A stretch of 63,600 bases of DNA from Seminavis robusta. Taxonomy: Eukaryota > Bacillariophyta > Bacillariophyceae > Naviculales > Naviculaceae. The DNA is taken from assembly GCA_903772945.1 (NCBI GenBank), contig CAICTM010000489.1, positions 1 to 63,600 on the forward strand. The letters are read 5' to 3'. This document shows, one piece after another, positions 47,201-58,805 of the stretch (within the stretch, counting starts at the first letter, position 1; each line of letters starts with the position of its first letter). The notes beneath the pieces were generated by a model. It ran no database searches. It was given only the letters and a program-made list of their open reading frames with translations, and was not told where the DNA came from. A program made the position numbers and the translations under genes.

Positions 47201-47297
47201 CTCCCAGAAACGTAGTCGTAACCACTCCGCCAATTGCCAACCATGAACGACGAATTCCTCTCATCCTTGTCGGTTCCTCATTGATTCCGCCTGCCAT
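44260..47297 (-). CDS. Secreted PT-repeat leucine-rich-repeat protein, copy B
   Basis: Six exons on the minus strand: 47297-46959, 46837-45382, 45271-44924, 44846-44703, 44594-44532 (63 bp) and 44438-44260; 842 aa, with all LRR introns in phase 1. The ATG at 47297 is used because no ATG lies upstream in frame. A basic patch and hydrophobic segment ([18 protein letters not shown]) act as a leader. Exon 2 carries the PT-repeat region ([19 protein letters not shown] type), then a Cys-containing domain like that of copy A ([34 protein letters not shown]). Five to six LRRs follow ([29 protein letters not shown]) and the protein ends [11 protein letters not shown]. Same architecture and nearly the same length as copy A, but facing it. 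The last two exons are short and were found by repeat pattern and frame. Confidence 0.8.
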
Positions 47298-47698
47298 TGT
47301 TGCTTTCAGCTGGGTTGCCGATGAGTTTGGTCTTCCTCTCCAAAACAATTTCTGCGAAAGTGTGAACAGGATTGCTTCGCCCGCTTTGCTTAAGTGCGGA
47401 ACGTGATCAAGAAGAGCAGTTTTAACGTTCTAACAGGCCATCTCTAACCCTAAACGTACAAGTAGGGACTGAATTGATAGTGAATCAAGTCGACCAACTC
47501 TCCTCTTACCGCTTTACTTGTTTGCCACCGTCCCGGATCGAGGCCTCGATGACAGCCGCAACAACAAGGCGTTCAGCAGTCCAAGAAGAAAGGTAAGACA
47601 ATGATTGCGATCCAGTAAGGCCGTTGTTTCGATACAAAGTCTCTTCTATCTCACCTCAGTCTTCGATTCTTCTTGTGTTATCTTTCGTTAGTACTACA
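47298..47698. other. Divergent intergenic region; probable 5' UTR intron of the uL22 gene
   Basis: 401 bp between PT-LRR copy B (minus) and ribosomal uL22 (plus). A good donor (AAAG|GTAAGAC near 47591) and an acceptor (CGTTAG|TACTACA, ending 47692) suggest a 5' UTR intron of about 100 bp ending a few bases before the uL22 ATG. This is common in ribosomal protein genes. No coding region. Confidence 0.4.
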
Positions 47699-48259
47699 AT
47701 GGTGCGCTACAGTGTCGAACCCGATGTTCCCGAGAAGACCTCCAAGGCACGAGGCTCCCACCTCCGTGTGCATTTCAAGCACTGCCGCAATATTGCTCAC
47801 TTCACCAAGGGCATGAACGTCAACAAGGCCTTGAAGCACTTGGATGATGTCTTGGCCTTCAAATCCGTCATTCCCTTTGTGCGATACACCGGAGGTATCG
47901 GAGGTACCGCCCAGGCTAAGCAGGTCAAGGCTCCCGGTAACAGGGGACGTTGGCCCGTCAAGGCCACGGCTGTTTACCGCGATCTTTTGAAGAACGCTAT
48001 TGCCAACGCCGAAACAAAGGGACTTGATGCCGCCAACTTGGTCATTGACCACGCTCAGGTCAACCGTGCTCCTGCAGGAAGGCGAAGGACTTACCGTGCC
48101 CATGGTCGTATCGGAAAGTACGCTAGCCAACCGGCCCATATTGAACTCATCTTGAAAGAGGCAGATAGTGGTGTCCAGAAAATGGAGGACGACACACGCA
48201 AGAAGATTACAAAGAAACAGGCTGCGAAGAAGCGCTTTGTTGCTGTTGGAAGTTCTTAA
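47699..48259 (+). CDS. RPL17: 60S ribosomal protein uL22 (L17)
   Basis: 186 aa in one coding exon. Typical family start MVRYSVEPDVPEKTSKARGS, then HLRVHFKHCRNIAH, RYTGGIGGTAQAKQ, GRWPVKATAVYRDLLKNA, VNRAPAGRRRTYRAHGRIG and a basic C-terminus. It lines the peptide exit tunnel of the large subunit. The longer in-frame extension upstream (to 47624) has no ATG and probably belongs to the 5' leader or intron. Secure call. Confidence 0.97.
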   Translation: MVRYSVEPDVPEKTSKARGSHLRVHFKHCRNIAHFTKGMNVNKALKHLDDVLAFKSVIPFVRYTGGIGGTAQAKQVKAPGNRGRWPVKATAVYRDLLKNAIANAETKGLDAANLVIDHAQVNRAPAGRRRTYRAHGRIGKYASQPAHIELILKEADSGVQKMEDDTRKKITKKQAAKKRFVAVGSS

Positions 48260-48384
48260 TCAGTTATGTTAAAACACGAGACGGTCTCGGCACATCGTTT
48301 TTTGTCTAGTATTTAGTTGACAAAGCAAGAACAACGGCGTATACAATAGATGGGGGTTGTAGATTGTAGTTGTCTCTGTAAAAC

Positions 48385-48715
48385 CTAGTTTGCAGCGCCA
48401 ACAGTGCCCATTTGTTGATACCCGATGCCAACAGTCCGGATGGAGGGAAGGTCGCTAACGAGAACCCAAGCTAAATCTTCATCTGCATCTGCATCTGCCA
48501 ACCATGTGGCTGTTTTGAGGGCACATGTCAAGGAAGAAATACTGCTGGATCCAGACAAGTCCATGAGGGAATTTGAGTTGTTTCCCTTTGGGTAGAAGGC
48601 AACCCCAGTCAGAGAAAGGTTTCAGCAGCTGGCCTCTCCAAGTGCATCTCCATTGAAAAGATAAGCATTCAAATTTGACAACAACAGTGGCTTCATCAGG
48701 ATTTGCTACACCAGA
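48385..48715 (-). pseudogene. Decayed protein-coding fragment of unknown family
   Basis: On the minus strand the last 70 codons before a TAG at 48385-48387 are open and protein-like (LTGVAFYPKGN, LTCALKTATWLADADA, LAWVLVSDLPSIRTVGIGYQ). Immediately upstream the frame is broken by TGA (about 48613-48615), yet a protein-like frame continues through it (NAYLFNGDALGEAS), and a further shift links to VANPDEATVVVKF. One stop and one frameshift within 330 bp, with no recognisable start, indicate a relic. A short exon of an unrecognised gene is the alternative. Family not identified. Confidence 0.35.
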
Positions 48716-49276
48716 AAAACTCTATTATGATGCATACAAAAGCCAGGCTTTTGCACTGCAGAATCTACTACCACCAGGAAGCCATGAAGCCATGCAGCAC
48801 CAAGAAGGCAACTGAGGGTTTCCCAGAAACCTGACAAATGTGAATTGGCTCCATTGCAATCGAGATGCGAGGAGCTGAGGCAGAAGAAGTGAATGGGGCT
48901 TGCACACGAGATGGAGCATTCAATGACAGCCTGAAGTACATGTACCAGGTACTGTTCCACCAAGGGCAAGCCCGTGAATTTGCCTTGTGTTTTTGATCCT
49001 ACCGACCCGAAGTCTTCTCGCTCGACATTGACCTTACCAGCCCTGCTGTTTTAAACGCTCCGAGCTCTTCAAACACGTACGTCTTTGACACGTTGAACCG
49101 TGGCCATCACAATGATGAGCGGCCACCACAAGCTTTTCTCACACCACAAGCCAAGCAGAAGCATCGAGAACCGGTCGTATCAGTCGAAGGCAGCAGGAAC
49201 AATTGACCATCCATAGCAATCCATCCATCCGCTTGTATTGATTATTTGTCGGCACTTTAAGTGCAATTTATCAAAG
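48716..49276. other. Intergenic, possibly more of the decayed gene
   Basis: Open frames on the minus strand (48706-48969) overlap in several phases and match no family; they could be older remains of the fragment at 48385-48715. No other feature was seen before the ATG at 49277. Confidence 0.3.
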
Positions 49277-50779
49277 ATGGCCAAAGGAAAGAGTGACAAA
49301 TCGAGGCATCCATCGAGGCAAAAGCCTCCGCCTCTGGATCAGTACATCAAACCAGCCGTAGCTCTGGGTGTCGCTCTTTTGGCGTATCAATTCTTCAAGG
49401 GCCTCAACTCAGAAGTAAGTCTGCCTCTGGTGCTTTTGTCGTCATTTTCTTCTCTGTTACCACTGGCTCACAATGATTCCTGCTGCCTTCATTTTTCGCG
49501 GCTCAAAAGATTCTACGAGTAGACGTCACGGATGAAATGCAACTGAGAGAAGTACTGCTGGGCGAACTTGGAAGTGGAAAGAACTATGCTTCGTTGTGCC
49601 ATGACGAGACTTCCAATATCCCCGTCTCTTCTGTCTTCCAAGACGCCCACAACGATGGAAGCGCCCCAGCAGACTTTCGTCTCGTGGATTGCAACTACGT
49701 CCTTCCAACCTCTGAAAAAACAATTGCTGATCGATTCAAGTTGAAACTCAAAGATAGGCCTACAATCTTTGTTTCGGGAGCCGTTGGAGAGCCGCGACAG
49801 GTGAGTTAGTTCCTCGTCTTAGATCACTCCAGTTGGATCACATTACTCAATTATCTTCTACCCACAAATTCTACCCCGGAAGGTTCCCGTGAAGCACTTG
49901 AAAACTGGGAAACAACTTGTCAAAGCACTGCGCTCACTTCTAGAACCCAAAGCTGCAAAGATTGAAACAACACAAGACCTGCGTGCAAAATGTCTCGAAA
50001 AGGACGTGTGTGGTCTACTCTTGAAGGGTGGTAAAATAGCCCCCAACTGGCTCAAAGATGCCATGGGCAAATTGGTCAAGGAGTTTCCAAAAATCAGCTT
50101 GACTGCGATTGATTCCAGTGTTCTCTATGTCAAAAACTTGGAGGATCAACTGGAGGAATACGACGAAAGTACAAAACAACCTCGATTTGTAGTCTTCAAA
50201 AAGGTCAGTGGATCAACGGAGACAGGAAAGGACCGTCTCATCACCAGCATCGTCCCGTTGGAAGGATCCGTGTCCTATGGAACTCTCTCGAACACACTTG
50301 CAAGTGTAGCTGGTGGAAGTGCAACGCCCAAAAAGCTATCTTCTCTCCCATTAGTGAAAACTAGGACAAAGAAACTAGTCCAAGAAGAAAGGATCAAACG
50401 ACAACGCAAACAGGATCAACAAAAGCGACAAGATTCTGGAGGTTCCAGCACACCTGGCGGCCAATTTCACGCCAATGACGGGAGCAAGGAGGGACGGAAA
50501 GCAGAACGTGAACGAAGGAGGGCTGAACATCGAGCACAAAACCCTGACTACAAGCCGAAGACACCGGAAGAGCTCAAAGAAATTGAACGCCAGCGAAGAA
50601 TTAGAATGGAAGAAATGGCAAAGGAGTGGAACATGGAGGGCGAAGACCTACCTCCAGAAGGCGATCCTATGCTGGACGAGGACGATTTTGACTTGGAGGA
50701 AGGAGAAACGATGGAATATGAGGCGGACGAAGATGACGGCGACGACGAGGAAGGTGACGACGTCATGGATTTAGATTAG
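49277..50779 (+). CDS. Membrane-anchored thioredoxin-fold-like protein with acidic tail
   Basis: Three exons, all phase 0: 49277-49414, 49510-49800 and 49883-50779; 441 aa. A basic N-terminus (AKGKSDKSRHPSRQKP) precedes one membrane segment (IKPAVALGVALLAYQFF). Residues about 47-260 look like two thioredoxin-like units (ILRVDVTDEMQLREVLL, PTIFVSGAVGEPRQVPVKHL, LEKDVCGLLLKGGKIAP, LTAIDSSVLYVKNLEDQ), without a CxxC redox pair. A charged coiled-coil follows (about 290-385, with NPDYKPKTPEELKEIERQRR), then an acidic tail (EDDGDDEEGDDVMDLD). The pattern recalls DnaJ-associated thioredoxin-like ER proteins, but no J domain is present. Function unknown; ER or plastid-ER membrane is a guess from topology. 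Confidence 0.7.
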
Positions 50780-51218
50780 ATTCCTAATCGAATCGGATTA
50801 CATCACTACACAACAAGCTTGGTTCTCATCAATCTACTAGTAATGTCAAGACACTTGCTGGTGTCCATGGACCAAATGAAAAAGATGCCGTAAATCTGCA
50901 TAGTTCGGGGCTTCAGAGGAAACGCTGCCAACTTCCTTGGTACAAGTTTAGGCATTCAATTCATAGTCGGGCCATCCATCTTAACTTTGCAGACAAGTAG
51001 CTTATAATGACCTTATCTCAGCTACAACACACATACTAGTATTGTGTTTCCTGACGGGTCCTCACAGCGAAGTCACAATCCTTTCGTCCTAGTCTCATCC
51101 ACCACAATCATTCGGTAACATCCGATTTAACAAATCGATCGATCCATTCAACACCACTCTTGTCGGCCAAGCTTGGATTATTCTCCCTTTCCAAGACACG
51201 CAAACTGCACCATTTTGC
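50780..51218. other. Intergenic, convergent 3' ends
   Basis: 439 bp between the 3' ends of the thioredoxin-like gene and the SGF29 gene. No feature recognised. Confidence 0.4.
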
Positions 51219-52481
51219 CTACTTTCCTTGGAGCGGAGAGAGATCAACATCCTCCGATTCATCGTAGAAGTACTGGTTGGGGATGGGAATGACGTAACGT
51301 GCGGGAACACGTCGATGGGGAGTGCGACCTTGCTGGTCTTCGTCATCTTCAAACTTGACGATGATTTCCTTCACAACGGGAGAACTCGACCTATCAAGCT
51401 TCCAGACAGGGTCTTTGCTAACTTTGGCTCGGTAGAACGATGTCGTTTCTGGGAAGATGGCCATGCAATCTGTTCCCTTCGAGAAGCACCCTTCCACGCC
51501 AGTTGAGAGGCGCATGACATGAGACCATGGCAAGCGGATCAGCTTGCTGGTGTCATCTTCATCCTGCACATCGTAGGTGTCCTGCTCCGAATAAAACCTT
51601 TGGACACTAGCAAGAATCCAGCTGCCATTTTCATCGGTCCTTGTGACCTTGGCAGCGACCTAAGGCAACAAATCATTGATGTCAGAATAAGAGCCTTCCA
51701 GCACCCGTCGACAGTTACGAGTAAAGCTGAAAGACGAGTACGCACCTGTTCACCAGGACGAGCTGCCAACTTGGTCCGCTTTCGCTTCCTCACGGCAGAC
51801 TGAAGCATTCTGCCATCAAAGTAGGCGGTCTTTCGAGAGTATTCGGTTGCTCCGGTTCCGTTTTCCAAACGCTCTAAAAATCCACCAATGCATTCTTCCT
51901 CGTCCACTTCCATCCCTTCAAAGTGACGAGCGACCGCCACTGCCAATTCTGATGGAGGGGCTTCAGGGCGCACAGAAACCGCCTGTGTCGAAAAAGACGA
52001 TCAGATAATAAAAGGAGTTTAGCTTTTGACTCCAAAAACCCAACATCAGGTCTACCGGTACCTGGTACCCAGCGAACCAAACAGGCCAATGGTACCGGTA
52101 TCCATTTATTTCTGATCATCAGTATTCACTATTCACTTACATGATGGTCAATGTATGAAAGAAGGGTCAACTTTGGATGGAAGAGGTGAAAAAGAACAGA
52201 ACATCCAAAGGTGAGACTGACGACAACAGTAAGGGACACGAAGTCGACGGAGGGTTAACAAGCAAGCTTACTCCAGCCAATTTGCGGAAATCAAGACCCA
52301 CGCCTCGAGGGTAGGAACGGGAATGCCCCATCGCCTTTCCAGATGAACGACGGGCAGCTTTCGCTGGGGGCGCAGAAGACGCAAACGGAGCCGCTGCTGT
52401 TGCTGGGGCCATGGTTTCCAAACTGTCTTGTCTGCTGTTGTGTGGCCACTCGGTCGATTTCTTGTTTTTCAAATAAGCCAT
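51219..52481 (-). CDS. SGF29: SAGA-associated factor 29 (SGF29) tandem-tudor protein
   Basis: Three exons on the minus strand, all phase 0: 52481-52272, 51982-51746 and 51659-51219; 295 aa. The ATG at 52412 (MAPATAAAPFASS) is an equally good start and would remove 23 residues. The N-terminal region is Ala/Ser-rich and basic. Residues about 145-290 form the SGF29 C-terminal tandem tudor: VAAKVTRTDENGSWILASV, QDTYDVQDEDDTSKLIRLP, GTDCMAIFPETTSFYRAKV and EIIVKFEDDEDQQGR with the closing VPARYVIPIP. The domain reads H3K4me2/3 and brings the SAGA acetyltransferase complex to promoters, so the protein should be nuclear. It is shorter than animal SGF29, mainly in the coiled-coil N-terminus. Confidence 0.85.
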
Positions 52482-53693
52482 CCAAATGGTTTGATAATAC
52501 AAATGAAAGCGGAACGCGTTCTCTAGCTATCGTACTATCCGAGCAACTTTCTCACCCAATCCAAGCTTTGGCGAAACGTGAATACTAGCAGATCTGCTAG
52601 CTAAACAAATAGTGTGGCATGTGCAGCTGTACGGTACAAATGTACTAGCTGGTACCAGTAATGCCAGGTGAGGATATACCGGCACATGCAGTGTACAGTA
52701 CTAGCTGGATCTAGCTAGTACTAGCTAGTAGCTCCTTTCCGGTGGTGAGGAGTGAGGAGCCAATGCGACCGTGACAGCAGCCACGATGGAACACAGTGAC
52801 AAGCTGCTCTACCTTCTATATTCTCTGGGATGGCACCATTCGGAACTTCGAACTCGTCTTCTAGACTGCCGCTACACACTGTATTGATAGTAGTACCAGA
52901 GAAGGGCTTCTCGCCCTTGGCCCTTTGGCAGGGCGAACCAAAACAACCAAAACCAACCATTCAATCCTTCGCACCATTCACTGTACATGGCCTGGGCTCA
53001 TGGCTGGATAAGCAAGCTTTTGATTTAGCCAGAAGCAGCGGCGCTTCACTAACCAGCTCTCTGGAGGTACTAGCTAGCTACCTGGTACCACATGCAGTAG
53101 TAGGTACAACATACTGTGTTGCGATGCCGGTTTGCGTTGTGGTGACGCAATGGATATGTCACCTTGAAGGCTTTTGCTGTTGGTGGTCGAGGATGAGACG
53201 ATGAGAGAACTGGTCAGAAGCCAAAATCACGCTGCCGCTGTTGATCATCCACCGAGAATTGCTGCTTCGTACGGCCAAGCTTCTTGGAATCAGAAGTCTT
53301 CGGGCAGTACCTGGTACGGTACCAGTGGCCGTCATGTTTGGCGGAAATTATTGCCCCTTTGAAGTGATTCAGAAGAATCCAATCTATTGCTACTACTACA
53401 GCGAAGCATCCAGTATCACAGCACTCCAACTTCTGGATCCGAACGAAATTCCCTATTCAAGAGATCAGCTGCGAAGACGATGAGCTAGTAAATTTAATAG
53501 TTCGCTAGCTAGCTAGAAACGTTTACTACAAGATAGAGAAGTCGAGACCCCACACGATGATGCAAACAAAAAGCTTTCTAAAAGTTTTTAAACCTATCCC
53601 AGAGATATCCTCTCTCCAGCTTCCATTTTCTCCTCCTCTAGTAGTAGTCCTCAATATGTAAAATGTAGAATCGTTGGGTGGATGCTTTCCTCT
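52482..53693. other. Intergenic with a weak small open frame
   Basis: 1.2 kb, rich in CTAGCTAG, GTACTAGCTGG and GGTACC words (52600-52740, 53070-53110, 53500-53515). The only frame worth noting is 53241-53483 on the plus strand (80 aa, with VAVMFGGNYCPFEVIQKNPI and LQLLDPNEIPYSRDQL). It has plausible codon use but no start context and no family; it could be a last exon. Not called as a gene. Confidence 0.3.
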
Positions 53694-54881
53694 TTACGAG
53701 GCATAACGCAAAGCAGAGATGGCAGCATTGACAATATCAGCTGTAGAAGTCGTGCTTGGGTATTGCTGTCCCGCTGGGTTGCCTGCGTGGTTCTGATGCT
53801 GTGGCATGTAAGAATTCATGAGATTGTTACCGTTCTGCTGTCCCATCATGTCCATGTGCTTGGACATCATAGCAGGAAGACCCCCTTGAAAGTGATTTTG
53901 ATGGTGGTGATGATGATGAGAGACACCCAATCCCAGGCTAGGCCTGAGGGCGCTGGTGAGGCTCACGGCCCCACCAGGAGCTTGCAGGCCAGCGTACATG
54001 GAGGGATTGGTATTCATCATCACAGCCTTTTGCTGGATCAAGTGATCCAACAAGGCTCGCTTGTGGTTCGGTCCTTCCGGTCCCTCGAGAGGTCTCTTTC
54101 CTCCACCATAGATGGTCTGAGCCTCCGCCTTGCGGCTACTGGCAGCGGTGATGGATCGCATCTTGGACATGTCTTCGGCATTATCTCGCTGGAAATGCTC
54201 GTTGCCAAAGATAATAGGATCATCAGGCCCAATACCACGGTTCACTTGCCGAAATCCCCAACGATAGAGCTTTCGGGTGAAGCTCGAAAACTTGGTGGCC
54301 TTGAAGAATTTGGGTACAACGTGACGAGTGAACTCATCTGGGTTGCGAATGACAAAGGACTTGCCGTCAGGGAGCCAAGCAATGCAGAACCCATCTGCTT
54401 GATCTTCAGCATATCGCATCAAGCTCATGAGCTATCATGTTGGTTGGAGTGGATCGGTGATGAAAAGGTGGAAATAAAAAAGAGGCGAAAGATGAGATGG
54501 TGGTACTCTTTGCACGTACAAGGTGGTACAGAATCTACAGGCACGCGAGACATTAAAAATTTATCAATCGTAGAAAGCGACGCTGCCCCTGACACGCCAA
54601 ATGCAAGCTCCCAAGATGACGATCATATCATCAAACGAAGACCGCCACGAGAATATGGCCCCACTTACTTTCTCAGGAAAGGTATACGCCGCATCCGGCC
54701 TCTTTGTTGGGGGGAGATACCGCTTCTTCTGAGGCGTCTCTGGGGAAGACTTGGGTGCTGGTTGCTCCTCTTGAAGCTGCTCCGTTGACTCCGACTCCTC
54801 GCCACCAAGCCCCAGAGCAGCATCCATTAGCGTCCTGAGCTTTTCCTTGTCGCTCGTAGCAGATGTATCTTTGTCGGCCAT
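53694..54881 (-). CDS. HSF-type DNA-binding transcription factor
   Basis: Two exons on the minus strand, 54881-54669 and 54431-53694; the intron is phase 0 and falls between TFPEK and LMSLMRYAED, inside the first helix of the DNA-binding domain; 316 aa. Residues 1-60 are acidic and disordered. The HSF domain (about 64-160) shows FPEKLMSLM, IAWLPDGKSFVIRNPDEFTR and the recognition helix FFKATKFSSFTRKLYRWGF. The rest is low complexity, with a six-His run and Met/Gln/Asn-rich stretches, and ends ADIVNAAISALRY. No clear heptad oligomerisation domain follows the DNA-binding domain. HSFs are the largest transcription factor family in diatoms; targets of this one are unknown. Confidence 0.93.
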
Positions 54882-57333
54882 CGTGTCGGTTCCTATACTA
54901 CTACTCTGAAAGATCTCTGTTGTAACCGCTTGGTTTTTTCGATGTGGCGTCGAACGAATTTGTGCGTTCGAGTGCTTTACTTTGCTACTTTTTCAATCTT
55001 CCAATATCCCTCTTTGAGAGTCGAGTCTCGAGCGCTGCGCTGGATGCGCTGAGGTTTGATTGGCTTCTGGTTGGCTACCGGTACGATGTAATAGACGCTT
55101 CTCGCTTTCTGCAGAAAAAGACCCTCACGTCAGGGCCGGAGATGTCTTGGAGCCATTTGCGGTCCAAAATGTCCAAATCAACCTAAAGTAGGCATGTAGG
55201 CATGATTCGATTCACACAACGTCCAAGATAAGATCTCAACATGCAATAAAACAAGTGATCTATCAAGATTTTATTATTTTTGATAATTTTATTATTTTTA
55301 ATTTAGATGCTTGTGGTGAAGCCATCCCGTGGAACCTGCAGGTACCAGTACCCAGCCTCTTGTGTAGCCCATCGATCCAGCATAGCGTCCAACCAATCAA
55401 AAGTACCACTACTACCTGGTAGCTAGTACAGTTTAAAGCTTGTCACAATCCTGGTAAGTGGAAAGTCGGACAGGCTTTCAAATTTGCACTGAGAGGCTAC
55501 ACTTGTACATACCGTACCAGCCAACACTGACTATAATATGTGAGATAGCACCAGTATAAGATGGCCGTTTACCCTTCCCTCCAGAGGAAGTCTGCTAGTT
55601 GCAAACCAGTCCATGATTCCATGTGCCCTCAGATAGTAGATAGAAGGCTCGGTTAGGTTATCGTCTGTATCATACTAGCAGGTTGACTTGATGTACCCAA
55701 GCGAATTTTACAAAAATAACAGGTCAAATACTTTTAAATAGTTGAGATGAGAAAAGGGTATTCAAGTGATCTTGAAGGGGTGTCTCAGATCTTGCCAGCG
55801 GTGTGTGTAGGAATGGAATGATCACCTGTGAAGGGAAAACAAAGATCATGTCCTCGGATGTAAGAAAAGGAACAGCAAAGAGCACGGAGCTACACAACCG
55901 AGATCAGCATACCGGTAATCAGGAATCAGATTCGTTGGCATTCAAATCAAGAAATTTTATCACCGGTTTCTTCAAGCAAGAGCTTCGGCAAGACCTGCAA
56001 TTATTGAAGGAAGTCAACCTCCACGACTACAAGAACTCGACTTGGCCTTCAAATTGCTTTGGATGCATTCTCATACACAACTCCATCTACTAGTAACACC
56101 TAACCCAGTTGCTCTACTTTGAAGCAAACTACTAGTAAAACAACAAGCTGGGGTAGAGGATAGGAATGAAAGCAATGCATGGTACCGGACCGTCTAGCCA
56201 GCTACTAGCAAGCTGCTTCGAATAATCTGCTTCTTGCGCTTCAGTTGGGTTTCTGTCGGCGTACACAACTACATGGTACTGTCCCGGTACACGCAGTACT
56301 GTACATGTACATGTACATTGATCCTGAACGGTGCACCCAACATTCCACGCGGTTTTGCTACAAGCTTTAAAACTAAGGGCAAGGACATCCAAAGTTTAGT
56401 TTCATGTACCGCGCAAAGCTTCACGTTTACATAGGAATCAGTACACTGGGTACTTTCTACAGCCCTGTTCAAAAGTATCAATTGCCACCTGCTCATGTAA
56501 GTTTCTCTGTCCTTCTTTAGAGTAATTCTGTCACCTGCTTCTTCCACACAGAAAGAATGAAACTTGGAAAAGTTGGTATTAGAGAAAACGCATCCAAGTG
56601 GGATTGAAGAGGAACTACGATTTAACAATTAGTTAATCCGAAATTTTCCCCATAAAAAACAATACCTCCAGTTTGTACGTAGGGCTATTGAATTGCCAGC
56701 ACCAATCCTGCTGGTATTCGCAGTGAATTGTCAATCAACATCAACAGAACAGGTTCTCGAGAATCTTCAAATCGTCCCAATCGGTGCGTCATTTTTGCCT
56801 CGCCCAAGGTATCCCCAATCTTAATGGCCACTTTCCAATTCCAAAGCCTGAACTCAAATCTTTGCCAATGCTACCCGGTACCGGTGGTACCAAGAGCTGT
56901 CCTCCCCCGGCAGTGCCGTTGCAGCTTGGGGACGGGGCTCGGTGTTTTAAAAATGGAATGGATAGAGTAGAAAAAAGTTGTGAGCTACCTTTTATGCTAC
57001 TAGTACAAGCTATAGACAAGGACACACAAAAAATCACACCACAGGTTGATGTTGAGTTGAATATCTTCTGATGAGCACCTTGAATGCTTCAAGTTGAATG
57101 AATTCGGTAGAAAAAGGGATGCGTTGTATACCAGTACGACTGTACTCGAATGAAACAAAACTTAACCAACAGGTCGATGTTGACATCCCTCCTGGTCTAA
57201 GTAAGTTGTCATCTTTCCTGGACGTACAAGAAAGCATGGTGGCGATTATGATCAGAGGAATCCGTTTGACCACTGAGAACAGAGAAACCACACAGATACC
57301 CCAATCTGTTCCCAACCAGCTCTGTGCCGCGAA
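54882..57333. other. Long gene-poor interval
   Basis: 2.45 kb without a supported gene. An AT-rich stretch lies at 55255-55310. Palindromic TACATGTACATGTACA is at 56302-56318. Two short plus-strand frames, starting 56958 and 57098, begin in a similar way (VEK, later QVDV followed by an acidic residue) but no family is recognised and they may be chance or a small local duplication. Confidence 0.35.
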
Positions 57334-58805
57334 TCACTTGATTTGACCCAACAAAAGAAGGTCTTCGGTTGAGTGTGTTTCGGTGCCTTTCTCTTGCTCC
57401 TCCTGGTCGTCTTTGTGTTCGTTTGCACCCCCCCTCGCAGTTGTGGCCCAAAATCGTTCTTCTTGCGTCGGCAAGTAGGCGTAACCAGATTCTGATGCTT
57501 CCACTACCCTTCTCAAGAACCGGATCACCATTGGATGTGCTTCGTGGAGATAGGATTCGTCCATGTACGAGGAGTATATACTTGAGTCTGGTGTGACATT
57601 TGGAACCACGGGATGTTTTCCGATGAGCAGTTTGATGGTTTCCAGGTCAGCATCAGGTCTCCCAGCTGCAAGATGTGTGGGGTACTCTGTAAATAGGTAG
57701 TTCGTTCGTTCAAACAGAGACTCTGGACAGGCCGTAATCAAGTATTCAATCATGACGGGTGGAGCTCCATAAGCACATGCAAAGTGAAGTGGAAGCCAGC
57801 CTGCGACACTTCGTTAGCCCCTTGCCAAAGACACTGACTCAAACACTACTGCGACCTAGACTCACCGGCCCTATTCTTGGTGCTCACGGAATTGGGGTAA
57901 TGGTTGACAAGATAGTGGATTGTCTGGAGTGGTCTCTTGGCTTTGCAAGCAGCATGCAGCGGAAGGCCAACACCATCGTCAAACATAAATGTCGCTTTAT
58001 GTACCAACCACCCCTCTTCCTCTACTACTTCCGTGGTCTCATAATCTGCCTCTTTGAGTGCCTTTGGATATGCTGAAACCAAAAGCTTGATGACGTTCAG
58101 GGTTGCAAAGTTTTGGATAGCCAAGTGGAGAGGTAACTTATGGCTCCTAGCACTAGTTTCCCGCATCTGGACAGCTTTAGGGTGTTGCTTCATCAAGTAC
58201 TGCACAATGTCCAATGCAGCCATGTTTTGCAAGGCAGTATGAAGAGGAAGATATCCACTTTCCTCCTCGGACCACTTGTCTGGCGTGCTTTCGAGTAGGT
58301 ATTGAATCACTGCTAGGCTTTTTTGTCGATTGCGCTATTCTCGTACCGTACCGGTATGCTGGTGAGACGAATCCGTACCGACAGAAAAGAGTTTTGCTTC
58401 ATTGCAACTTACCAGACTGTAGTGCAGGGCTCCTGCCATGGCCTCTGGATACGCTTCATGGACAGCCTTGACAACAGCCAATGAAACATTGGATTGGCAA
58501 CAGAGGAAAAGAAGCGGATACCGTTTCCCACGTTCGCCCTTGAAGATATATTTGCGGGAGCAGGATTTAGGACGGCGGCGCACATACTCCAGAATCGTAG
58601 CTTCATCTTTCAGAAAGACATCACCCCTATAAAGCTGGCGGTTTGCCTCTCGTCTCTGCCGCTTCGTGCAACAGAAGCAATGAAAATGAGTTATCCCAAA
58701 TCCCAACACCGCACGGAAACCTTTCACTAATCAGTCAGTAGAACAACATGTCTGTATACGTACCAGTGGCCGAATGCGTGATTGCAGGGCATTGATAACA
58801 CCCAT
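57334..58805 (-). CDS. Ankyrin-repeat protein, copy A
   Basis: Four exons on the minus strand: 58805-58764 (42 bp), 58655-58413, 58334-57866 and 57800-57334; 406 aa. The tiny first exon (MGVINALQSRIRPL) is supported by a GTACGT donor, frame, and the parallel layout of copy B. Ankyrin repeats run from about residue 55 to 310: GYLPLHTALQNMAALDIVQY, KLPLHLAIQNFATLNVIKLL, VGLPLHAACKAKRPLQTIHY, GWLPLHFACAYGAPPVMIEY and EYPTHLAAGRPDADLETIKL. The spacing is longer than canonical 33 residues, as in many diatom ankyrin proteins. The C-terminus is acidic. No membrane segment or catalytic domain; a protein-binding scaffold is the most that can be inferred. Same strand and order as copy B. Confidence 0.8.

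Noticed and set aside
56958..57346. Two short plus-strand frames starting alike (VEK...QVDV)
   Set aside because: Similarity is too short to separate duplication from chance and no family is recognised; left as a note in the interval entry.
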